DNA from: Mayamaea pseudoterrestris
Taxonomy: Eukaryota > Bacillariophyta > Bacillariophyceae > Sellaphorales > Sellaphoraceae
NCBI GenBank assembly: GCA_027923505.1
Contig: BROI01000010.1
Span: 868,001-932,000, forward strand
Reading direction: 5' to 3'
DNA length: 64,000 nt
In this document: positions 1 through 9,448 of the stretch, in pieces
Position numbering within the stretch: the stretch's first letter is position 1
Layout of the letters: each line of letters opens with the position of its first letter
Program-made: the position numbers and the translations under genes
Notes under the pieces: generated by a model
Databases searched by the model: none
The model's input: the letters and a program-made list of their open reading frames with translations, nothing else
Told to the model about the DNA's origin: nothing

Positions 1-394
1 AGCAGCGACCGCAGAATCCTCATGGTGGAACGAGGAAGTGTGATCGGAAGGTGCGAGATGGTTGATCATCGTGTCGTACTGGTTCACTTTCAGTATTTTG
101 AAATGAGTACAAGAAATGTGCCGTTCTTCATATGCCTCGGATACCTTTTATATATGCCTGAATTTTGTATACGATTTAAAGTAGAGTTTGGATCCCGCAG
201 GACCACTTTGTGACTCGTCCGGCGCGTGCATGTCTTCCGTCACGTGGCCTCGCCAAGTGAGAGGTGCGCTTGTTAATTGTCACCATGCCAATCGTTGCCT
301 CCAACCATTGACGCGATCAACGCATTGCATTCATTCGATCTTTATATTTTGGCTTGGAGGCAGAGAGAGTCTTTAAAATTCATTGTTACCAAGC
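1..394. other. Upstream region of the polyamine fusion gene
   Basis: No convincing gene. The stretch is moderately AT-rich, with short TATA-like tracts (for example around 150-160 and 342-350), and presumably holds the promoter and 5' leader of the gene that starts at 395. Open frames here are short and use non-ATG starts. Confidence 0.5.
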
Positions 395-3300
395 ATGAAG
401 AGTTTCTTGCTCGTTCTGCTGCTCTCGACAGTGACAGCGACTACAGTCGATCGACAAGATGTTGGTGTCGAGGCATCCGCTGCAATCCAAGGACTGCTGC
501 AGCAGGTTCGCTTCAAAGTCGCAAGTCTACTGGACAATGGAGCCAAAAGAGAAGCGATGAATGACAATGAAGGTCATGCGCAGGCGCTTATTGAATGGGT
601 TCGATCCAAAACCAAGGCGAATGTTTATGAGCATCTAGAAGCTCGGCCATCTTCGTCAGTGCAGCAGCAATATGCATTGTATGCAACAACTACCATTCCA
701 GCGAATACATTATTGTTTGAAATTCCGCAGGATCTCGTCATGACCCCGACTCGTATTGAGATTGATGACCGCGTTCAAGTGGAGTGGAATGATGATCATG
801 AATACAACTACGGTCACGTTACGCGCGATCATGGCGATACTATGGATGTTCACTTTGACGATGATTCCGTTCATTCACTTGAACGAAGCTTGATTGAACA
901 TGAAGCTTTTCCCGTCAATTGCGGAACCATTCAGCGACTAGTCCAAGAGATTCTTCTCGGCGACTCGAGCAAGTTTGCTCCTTATGTCAACTATTTAAAG
1001 AATCAACCACGTGGCCAGTTACCGGCTGATTGGAGCGAAGCAGGCCAGGATTTATTAAAAATGCTGATGGGATATGAAAGTAACAAAGAATTCGCTCTGC
1101 TTCCGCCGGAATCTTCCTTTGACTGGCTCAAAGAAGACTGGCGAGTCCGTTGCGGTCGACGCGGGGACGATGTTTCTAGTCTAGCATACTACACTTACGT
1201 GCAGCGAAGCTCTGACCAGGTTCTTGTTCCAGTACTCGATATGCTATTGCACTCAAATGCTCCTGATGAGCTGAATACGCGGACTGGACCTATTCGCAAT
1301 GGACGACGGCCAGTCAAGGTATTTTCCTCGCGCGAGATACAAGCAGGTGAAGCTTTGTACGCATCCTACAATCAATGCGCGGATTGCCAAAACAAAAACC
1401 ATATTGGCACGCCAGAACTGCTGCGTGAGCATGGCTTTGTGGAGGATTATCCGCAGCGTTGGATCTTGAGCGACGAAAATGTGGTATCCTTTGACCTGGT
1501 GCCTGAGACGATTGTTGGTATGGATGGAGCTACAATGAAGCAGATCTCGGTAAAATGGATTGATAAGCGGCCATCGCGAAAAAGTTTTGCCTATATGAAA
1601 AATCAGCTACAGCGACTGGCCGACTTTTGCGAAACGGAGCTTGTGTCGTTGGATCCGTCCATTCCTCCGCAAGAACTTGACGTGATTCTGCAATATTTGG
1701 ACGCCACCACGACGGCACTCTCACTTGCTATTAATGCATCGCCATCATCCCATACGTCTAGTATAGATTGTCGCGACACGAATACTTGCGATTTGGATCG
1801 CTTCGACCGATACGAGTCACTTGTTCCGAAGCAAGAGGTTTGGGGCGACGAGCGGCCAGCGACGTGCAACTCTAAGCGGGAGTATGTATTTAACACATGG
1901 GAAACAATTGACGAAGTCAATTCGCGCTATCAAGGAGTTACTTTCTCGGTGAATAATCAAATCAATGACATGTGCTTTGACCTTGACAACGTCGTGCAAA
2001 TATGCTCGAGCTATCGTCCCCACTATCACGAAATGATGGTTCACTTTACGGCGCGCTATCTTGATGAAGTCAAGCGAGTCGTCTTTGTCGGGGGCGGCGA
2101 TTCCATGCTACTCCATGAAATTGTCAAGTATCCGACCCTCGAAAAGGTGGTTGGCCTTGAACTGGATCAGCAAGTGACTCGAAGCTCTTTCAAGTACTTT
2201 GGAACACAGCCGCATTGGGACAATCCAAAGGTGGAGTGGTGGTTTGGAGACGCCACCAAAAGTTTACTCACGCTGCCAAAGGAATACTTTGGAAGCTTTG
2301 ATATGGTGCTAGTCGATTTATCCGAGACAGTCATGGCATTGTCGGTAACGGATGAACTTGACGTGATGGAGGCGCTCGCCTTGCTCATTAAACCAAATGG
2401 CATTCTCGTCAAGAACGAGTATATGTACATGCTCAGTCAAGCCGAGATTTTCAAACATACACTGCACGTTCACTGGTACCACGTTCCTGTTGTTTGTTCC
2501 CAGTCTCTCATTCTTGGAAGCAACGGCATCGACTTCATGCGAGGCAAGTACGTTGATCATGGAATTGACCATTTGTACGAACTTCTTGACGACAATAGTC
2601 TTCGGTATTCCATCGTACGCGATTACGAAAAGAATGAGACAGCACGACAGAACCAATGCAAGGACTATAATCCTATCCAAGAGACGCAGCTCCGAAGTCC
2701 AGGTATCTTAATGCTTGTTGACGTAGAAGGCTCAAGGATCGGCGGCGGCGATCTTAATATGCTTCAAGCTACAATTGTGAATGCCCTGTCAAAAGCCGGT
2801 CTATCGGTTGTCCCGAGCGTGGAGCCTTGGCAAGATGACGATAATGGTCTCGTGGCCATTTTGCTACGCGAAGGATATGTTGTCGCCCGAACGTGGGCGT
2901 CGGAAAGTGTTTGTTCCTTGGACATTCACCTATGGAGTAGTCTCGAGAAGCAAGAACCTGCAAAACAGAATATAATCACCGCTTTTGGCAGCAATCTTTC
3001 TTCTGCATATCGCATTGTTGCTGGTGGCATGTTTGGTGTTGGCTCTTGGAAAATCGACCAAGCTAAGAACGGTCCACATTTAAATGAACTTTGTACACCG
3101 CCGATAACCACGACCACACAACCACATAACTCGACAATGGATCCAATGGTCGTCGAAGCCGCTGTAAAGGAAAGCTTTGCAGCAATTCGTGAGAGCGATA
3201 TCAAGGTAGCAGTTCTCTGTCCGTACGAGGACTGCGGAGTCGTCTTTTCGCTCAAGCAGATTTCTATCGTGGGAGAAATCCTAGAACTACGAGCCTGCAA

Positions 3301-4297
3301 TAATGTCACCGACGGCGCCGACTTTGCCAACGAATCATCGGATATTCTTTTTGCTTGTGAGAAGGAGCTTCGACAGACTCTTGCCAATGCATCGGGAAAC
3401 AAAATTCGTGCCATTGTTATCGATCAACATGCGCCATATGCCCTTGGCCAAATTGTTCTCAAATTGTTTCGAAGCTCGATAAAGAACAAGCGATGGCTTT
3501 CGAGAGATATCCTCGTCGTCGCTCCGATTCTTGTGGCAAAGGATGCATGGAAAAAAGTGTTTGTCGAGACGTTTCGCCGTGATATTTATCTGGAGGAACC
3601 AGTATTCAACGCTGACGTTGTGTTTACTGACCCCACAAGCACGCTCACCATGGCGATTGCGTCCACTGGAAATACTTCTTTCTCTGCAACGCTTATTAAC
3701 ATGGCGGAGCAGATGGAGAATACCACAGGTGTCTTGTCCGAAATCAAGAGTCTTCGAGGTGGCGAATTCATCTTTCAGGATGATTTTATACCGGACCGTA
3801 ACTTTGTCCACGCAGACTATGATCGAGCTGATCCTTACAAACAATGGACGTCGCAGGAGCCCTTGGGCTTTCAGACTGTGTTTCAGCTCGAGCTATTGCC
3901 AAACGCCCGCAGCAAGTTGTCGGCTAGTCGCATAAGTGACATGACCATGGCGGCACTCGCGACTGCGAACCTGGAAAGCAGTGACGAGTACAACTGGAAG
4001 CAATGGGACCTTGCTTCATCGAGCAAGTCTGCCGATGGCGTATCCGCTGGTGATGGTTCTGTCATTACGGTCCTGTGGTCAGAAGGCAGTCTGGTGGTGG
4101 TTTGGGACGGCAAGATCCACGTTGACGTCAATCTCTTTATGTATGAGGAGGATTTTGACTTTGCCGATGCGTTTGTTGCGTCCTTCACAAACATGAAGAC
4201 TGTTTTACGCGACGAGCAACCTAGAGGCAAGGGTCGAGTGGTAAATTTTATGTTTGACCTACCAGATGCAGAGGAACAACCACGTTGGATGGCTTAA
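395..4297 (+). CDS. Secreted SET-Tudor-aminopropyltransferase-AdoMetDC-like fusion (long-chain polyamine family)
   Basis: Intronless, 1300 residues, starting at the ATG at 395, which begins a clear signal peptide (MKSFLLVLLLSTVTATT). In order: an LSMT-type SET domain from about residue 90, with a Tudor-like barrel inserted at about 125-175; SET core motifs DMLLHSN (282-288) and YASYNQC (322-328); a spermidine-synthase-like domain at about 500-720 with the nucleotide loop GGGD (566-569) and VDLSE (640-644) where the catalytic Asp region lies; an AdoMet-decarboxylase-like module at about 770-880; an unassigned region; and a second decarboxylase-like module at about 1220-1290. The Ser-His of the pyruvoyl self-cleavage motif (ESH) is absent from both: EGY at 826-828 and EGS at 1230-1232. 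Diatom proteins of this build, with inactive decarboxylase and a Tudor domain, have been proposed to modify silaffin lysines with methylated aminopropyl chains. Substrate and activity here are inference. Confidence 0.9.
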   Translation: MKSFLLVLLLSTVTATTVDRQDVGVEASAAIQGLLQQVRFKVASLLDNGAKREAMNDNEGHAQALIEWVRSKTKANVYEHLEARPSSSVQQQYALYATTTIPANTLLFEIPQDLVMTPTRIEIDDRVQVEWNDDHEYNYGHVTRDHGDTMDVHFDDDSVHSLERSLIEHEAFPVNCGTIQRLVQEILLGDSSKFAPYVNYLKNQPRGQLPADWSEAGQDLLKMLMGYESNKEFALLPPESSFDWLKEDWRVRCGRRGDDVSSLAYYTYVQRSSDQVLVPVLDMLLHSNAPDELNTRTGPIRNGRRPVKVFSSREIQAGEALYASYNQCADCQNKNHIGTPELLREHGFVEDYPQRWILSDENVVSFDLVPETIVGMDGATMKQISVKWIDKRPSRKSFAYMKNQLQRLADFCETELVSLDPSIPPQELDVILQYLDATTTALSLAINASPSSHTSSIDCRDTNTCDLDRFDRYESLVPKQEVWGDERPATCNSKREYVFNTWETIDEVNSRYQGVTFSVNNQINDMCFDLDNVVQICSSYRPHYHEMMVHFTARYLDEVKRVVFVGGGDSMLLHEIVKYPTLEKVVGLELDQQVTRSSFKYFGTQPHWDNPKVEWWFGDATKSLLTLPKEYFGSFDMVLVDLSETVMALSVTDELDVMEALALLIKPNGILVKNEYMYMLSQAEIFKHTLHVHWYHVPVVCSQSLILGSNGIDFMRGKYVDHGIDHLYELLDDNSLRYSIVRDYEKNETARQNQCKDYNPIQETQLRSPGILMLVDVEGSRIGGGDLNMLQATIVNALSKAGLSVVPSVEPWQDDDNGLVAILLREGYVVARTWASESVCSLDIHLWSSLEKQEPAKQNIITAFGSNLSSAYRIVAGGMFGVGSWKIDQAKNGPHLNELCTPPITTTTQPHNSTMDPMVVEAAVKESFAAIRESDIKVAVLCPYEDCGVVFSLKQISIVGEILELRACNNVTDGADFANESSDILFACEKELRQTLANASGNKIRAIVIDQHAPYALGQIVLKLFRSSIKNKRWLSRDILVVAPILVAKDAWKKVFVETFRRDIYLEEPVFNADVVFTDPTSTLTMAIASTGNTSFSATLINMAEQMENTTGVLSEIKSLRGGEFIFQDDFIPDRNFVHADYDRADPYKQWTSQEPLGFQTVFQLELLPNARSKLSASRISDMTMAALATANLESSDEYNWKQWDLASSSKSADGVSAGDGSVITVLWSEGSLVVVWDGKIHVDVNLFMYEEDFDFADAFVASFTNMKTVLRDEQPRGKGRVVNFMFDLPDAEEQPRWMA

Positions 4298-4392
4298 ATT
4301 TTTCAATCGTAGTTGTGATTAATTACATAAAAATTGTCAGTTTACTACTAATCTTTGTTAAAGTCTGCATATCATTCATTTGTAAATAAATT

Positions 4393-7141
4393 TTATAGAG
4401 GTTGCCGTCGCCAAGATGCAGATCGTCCGCTACTGTCAGGCGTGGCGGGTTCTGTTCCATAAATGTGTTGATGAAAATCTTCGCATTGCAACGCGGGAAG
4501 CGGAAAATGGGCATGTTCCATCAGATGAAGGCCGTCAGCGTCTGGACTAAATGCTGCCAAAGCCAGCCCGGATGTGGGTGGCGAAAGGAAGAAAGTTGAC
4601 TGGTAGTTACCGGCCCGTGTCTCTGGCGAGTAGAGTGGCAGGCTATATAAATCTTGTTGTGACGCCGCTGAAGAGGTCACTTTTGCAAGTGATCCTTGCC
4701 TTCGGAGAGGATGGACGACTTGATATCTAGCTCGAGCATCGTCGTGGCCAGTATGATTATAATCTGGATGTTGGCTCCACGGTGGCGTTGTTGGTCCAAG
4801 GTAGTGTTGAGACGCCGAGGCTGGTGGATGCCCATATTGACTATTGTATTCCGCAAAATATCCATCCGTCGTGTACCTCGGTGTCAGGCAGAGCTGGTCT
4901 GGAATGGTAAGCTTACTAATCTTGGGTGAGCTGTATGGTGGCCGAAGAGGAAGAGGCGACTGCGATGCAGGTCCAGACTTCGCTTTCTTGCTGGGTCGGG
5001 CGATTAATGAGGTGTCAGAAGGATGCGTCGGATACCAATGAGCATCGTGATAGCCGGAGGGTGGATAAGGAGCGCTCTCAAAACTAGTGGTAGCCGCATA
5101 CGGCAGTCTAAATGGATGCACATGGTCATGAAGTGAATTGGCGCGAGCCGAACTCGTCGCAGACGATCCGATTGATGAGCGGTGGTCGTCCACGTACCCA
5201 CCCTTGGCAGGAGACGACTCGCGCTTCGTTGCAACAGGAGTAGTAGACGCTTTGCGCTCGACGGCATTAGGTCGAATGAGAAAGACGTTGATGGCGCCGC
5301 AGACTTTTCCAGCAGACCGATTGTACGCAAGCCGACTGTTCAAAAACATTTGGTAGCGCCGAATACCGGCCTGCATGCCTTGCTCCGGATCAGGCACTTC
5401 CAAATTTGTCCCAACAGGAGACGTAATTCCAATTATATTATCCGTTCCGTATAATTCCAGACTTGTAATGTCGGAATAAGAAACGTACAAGTGCCTGCGA
5501 GCGTTCTCAGCACCGCTGACAAAAGCAGAAACGAGTTTCGGGCGTTCAGAAGAGGTGTCTATTGGATACTGAAACTGCTTGGACTGACGCGTAATATATG
5601 CCAGCATGTCATTCAAGTAGCGCTCTTCTTCCCGAAGCAAGTCGACTTCGCTCTGCAAATTTTCGACTTTGCCGGACACGCTGCCATCGTCAGTGTTATT
5701 TTCCGTCGTGGCTCGTATCGGCCCAGCCAGCCCGAGTCCATTCTTTGGCGGGCGCAAATTCCAAGCGATAAAGTTCTTTCCTTCCTTGGTAATTAACCCA
5801 ATTCCTTCCAGTACATTGGTAATATCGTAAATGCGCCGCTTTGGAACATTCAAATCCGCCGCGGCTTGGTTCAAATCGACTCTACGTCCCTGCGAGCAGC
5901 GCAACAATTGAACAAACCGCTGTGTCAAGAGTCCAAGCGACGAGTTTGCCCCGCCTGGTGTTCCAACTGAATGCAATGGACTAGAGCGATATGTTTGCGT
6001 GGATTGTTGTGTCAAATAGGAGTCCTGCGCCGGTGACGAATACAATGCACTCGAAGCGGATGGCGTCATGTCTGTTTCGGAAGACAGCGTCCGTGGAGGG
6101 GTTGGAACAATGCCAAGAGTAAGTAGTGTCATTGTAGGTGAATGGTGATGTGAGTGATCGCCAATGGAATTGCGAAAGGGAGACGATGATGGAGAATGGA
6201 CATGTGTATTGATAGGGTCGTCATGGAACGTTGGGTCGGAGGCGTTGCCGTCATGAACCAAAGATTCATCAACATAATGGTGAATGTCGGAATCACATTC
6301 AGTATTGTTTGTTTGCGTACATGTTTCATAAGGAGAATGAACCAGCAGGTTTTCGCATTTCGGGTTGACATAGTGTACCGTTGGAGTGAGAATGAAGCAT
6401 TTGAGAATGTTATTGGATCGTTTTTGGCGTCGAAAGGTTGATTGTGGAGGTGAGTCATCGGAATCATTACCAGCAGCATACATTACAGCGTAGAGAATGC
6501 GAGATAAGGAGGAATATGTAGAGAAGATTGAGTCGAATGCGAAAATCATTTGCATTTGCTTGCACAACGACAATGCGGACCACGGTTCGTGAACGCCAGC
6601 ACCAAAACCGCAGTTGAACGACATTTAATCGTTGCGTATTCGTTGCACCTCTCTCAATGATCCAACAGAGTCTCTTGCACCTCTTTCACGTACCTGGATT
6701 GGGACGATGTGCGAGTTGATGCTGCTGCGACCAAGACGATGGTGTTCGAAGCGGCGTCATTCCGATCTTGCGAGTGACATCAGGAGTAACACTCTGCGCC
6801 ATTAAATAAGCTGACGAATTGTGATGATAAGCATAGTGACGATGAACTGGTAGAGGAGGATGATGCATGTAATAGTGACGCTGATCGTGATGTTGCTGCA
6901 CCCTGTCGCCTCGATACATAAAAGAGGACTTGTATTCACACGGATGATGCATACTACCGGTAGTACATGGAAAGGAAGGATGACGATGCTGAGGAGCATT
7001 GTATGATTGCAAAGATTGGCGGCTCGCGGACGACAATGGCATGTCGGGAGCAGCTTGCTCTTCGTCCAGTCGTTCGTCTGCCCCTGCAAATGCAAGACTT
7101 TGCTCATCCTCCTTTGCCAAAGATTCCTTACAAGGCGACAT
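4393..7141 (-). CDS. E2F-family transcription factor
   Basis: Two exons, complement(4393..6071, 6694..7141), 708 residues, ATG at 7141. The junction joins AATCCAG|GTACGT to GAAACAG|ACATG in phase and gives a continuous protein. Residues 1-150 are rich in His, Gln and Pro. The winged-helix DNA-binding domain is at about 193-253 with the E2F/DP signature [17 protein letters not shown] short leucine-rich coiled coil for dimerising with DP follows (about 280-315), then a marked-box-like region (about 340-420) and a long, low-complexity, His/Ser/Pro-rich tail that may carry the activation region. Family role: G1/S transcription. There is one DNA-binding domain, so this is a canonical rather than an atypical E2F7/8 type. 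It converges on the polyamine fusion gene, 95 nt away. The intron (622 nt) is far longer than any other found here. Confidence 0.9.
6072..6693 (-). other. 622-nt E2F intron with a ~486-nt AG-free zone
   Basis: Donor GTACGT at 6693-6688 and acceptor CAG ending at 6072, read on the minus strand. Between 6073 and 6558 the plus strand has no CT dinucleotide, so the transcript has no AG until the acceptor. The first ~130 nt of the intron do contain AGs, which places the likely branch point upstream of 6559. The stretch also stays open in the downstream reading frame from 6624. Confidence 0.8.
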
Positions 7142-7534
7142 GGTAGGTGACAAGCTATCCTATCGACTTTTCAGCTGCATGCATCAATGTACTTTCGTTG
7201 CTTTGGTGCGTCCGCAAGTCCACCTCAAAGTCGATGGATGAAACGATCGTCCATGGCAGCAGCATTGGCTCGGAAGGTTCGAACGTCCAATGCGCCGAGT
7301 TTTGCAAATAGATATCTTGACACTTTCATATGAGTCATAGCGCCTCACAAATGACATTGTAGTGAGTATTCATGATTGCATGTCGACCCAAAGCCTTTGC
7401 TAGCGGTATGTACCGCTCCCCGGTACTACTCGTACATAACATACTTCACAAGCTAATGTACGAAACGAGACCGATATGTTCATACTCTTATGACCCCGGT
7501 TTTCGGGACTACCGGACTGTAGTGAATAGCAATC
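7142..7534. other. Intergenic region upstream of the E2F gene
   Basis: No gene seen. It lies between the E2F start and the 3' end of the Tudor-like gene, so it must hold the E2F promoter (minus strand) and the 3' end of the next transcript. A loose inverted repeat (GTATGTAC near 7407 and GTACATAAC near 7432) is present but not distinctive. Confidence 0.4.
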
Positions 7535-9251
7535 TTAGCGCACCCGAGCCTTTTTCTTGGCAGGCTCCATTGCTGCCGCCACAGCGGCCGCCACAGCCGA
7601 CGCCGCAGGTATAGCTACTTGCTTTTCGTCAATTAAACACTCCAGCAACTCATATTCCTCCACGTCTTGTGTCTGCAACAACAAGCTTGCATACTGATGG
7701 TGGGATTCCTCGGGAAACACGCAGTGGAATAGACGAGCAGGTTTGCCTGTGCGCTCGGAAACAAAGCCTGGAGCGCCAGCCTTGTCAATGTCTGTTTCGC
7801 TGATCCAACCAACCACCGTTCCTGTCGATAAAATGGATCGATTAGAAAACGAGAAAAAGGCAAGATATTACTCGAAACATGTAGCAGAATAGACAGTCGA
7901 TGCACAAAATCGCATACGCACCAACTTGCTCCACCGTCACAGTTCGACGGGCCGAAACCCTGTGCGTCGAAGTCCAAAACACTTTACGACCAAGGTACTC
8001 ATTGTCGGTTGTCCGCCATGGCGGATCTCCGCTAGAGCTTTGAGCCAAGGCGGCTTCGTACACTTCCAGAGCCTTTTTCTTGCTCGTATACGTGTCTCCT
8101 TCAGGTGATGTGATTTTAAACTTGTTATTCCCCGTCACTACGGCTGACCATCCTTCTCCCAAGCCAATAGCGGCTGCCGTCATTCGCGGATCTTTGCCTG
8201 TCGTCTCGCGGGGACGAATCAAGCGCTCATCGACGCCAGACTGCTTCGTCCGATCAGAGTAGTGCACTTGATAGACAAATCCCTGACTCGCCGAGTGGGT
8301 GGTGCGTCGTAGAACAGTCGCCTCCCACCATTCATCATTGTACAAAACTTGGACCTTGTCACCCTTTTGAAACAGTGGCTGTCGTGCCAGCAAGTGGCCG
8401 CCCGAGAAGTCAAACGGAGTCGACGATTCCGGATCCCACGACTTGGCCGCCTCCATGGCTGCCCCATGGTGGTAAAACATGTCGCAGTCCAGTGCTGGAT
8501 CACCAGCATAGATACGATCAACAATGCATGAATATGACTTGTGTGTATTTGACATGGTTGCAGTTTTCATCGGTGGTGACGGCAGCGTTACACTTTGAAA
8601 CTCCGTCGCGCTTTGCTTGCTCTCGTCGTTCGAGGTCATTTCTGCACCTCCGTCAGCATCAGCCTTGCCATTGGCAGCAAGTTGCTCGTGCTTCTTCTGT
8701 TCACTATCTTGGTCCATTGCAGCTTCTCCATGTTTAGTTGCCAGCGCTACAGGCGAGTGCGAAACTACCGGTCGTTGCGCTCGTGTTTCATCAAAGCCAT
8801 CCTTCGGTTCGCTTGCTTGCTTTTCCATTTGCTGTTCTCCTCCCCTGAATGCAGAGTGAGAATCGTCGCCAGCCTGTGATGCAACTACTGATGCTGACGC
8901 TGTCTCCGCTGACGCTTTCATAAACGGTTGCTGGTTTGGGCCTTGCACATAGACGGCTGTAGAATTGCCACTTTGGGCGTCAGCAGCATGTCCGATACGA
9001 CCCTCCTCCATAGTAGCCGCAACGGCTTGACTACAATCGACTGCAACTGCTTCTGAAAACTCCTTTTCAGCTTGGTAAGTTTCCGTTGCTGTCAAAGGAG
9101 CAAAGACTCGCTCAAGCGTCCGAACAACTCTCCAGCCGGGTGGATATCCAAGCGCCTCGGCCAACTGACACGCCTGTTTGTCGGTAACTGTAGGCTTTGG
9201 ATCCCATAAAGCCTTTCCGATGTAGTCGAGAACTGTTTGATGAGATGCCAT
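7535..9251 (-). CDS. Tudor/MBD-like putative chromatin protein
   Basis: Two exons, complement(7535..7821, 7922..9251), 538 residues; the 100-nt intron joins VEQVG to TVVGW in phase. The N-terminal ~55 residues form a compact, possibly helical block. Residues ~60-240 are low complexity, rich in Ala, Glu, Gln and Ser. Next come a Tudor/Agenet-like segment (KGDKVQVLYNDEWWEATVLR), then a block with the GW..TGNNKFKITSPEG..Y.SKKKALEVY pattern of methyl-CpG-binding-like folds, then a segment around SARRTVTVEQVGTVVGWISE. The C-terminus is an Ala-rich run and a basic KKKARVR tail that could be a nuclear signal. A role in reading chromatin marks is inferred from the domains only. It is divergent from TRM13, with 197 nt between the starts. 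Confidence 0.75.
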
Positions 9252-9448
9252 ACTGTCAAAAAACGAGCAGCGGAAAGCAAATCAATGGATACTGTAAAAC
9301 GCGACAAAGTAAGCGGCGCAGTTTCTCTCATGGTCGCGGGCGCCGCGCTGCGATAGCGTCACTGAACGTGACACAAAGCGGGAATGAAATTCTATTCGCT
9401 GAGTGCCGTTTGCGCGACGCCACAAATTCCTTTCCCATCATTGCGACC

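Noticed and set aside
6953-6966. Palindrome TACTACCGGTAGTA and other ACCGGT sites (13551, 22543, 33166, 34244) as a possible promoter element
   Set aside because: About a dozen ACCGGT sites are found, near the number expected by chance in 64 kb, and they fall in coding and noncoding DNA alike.
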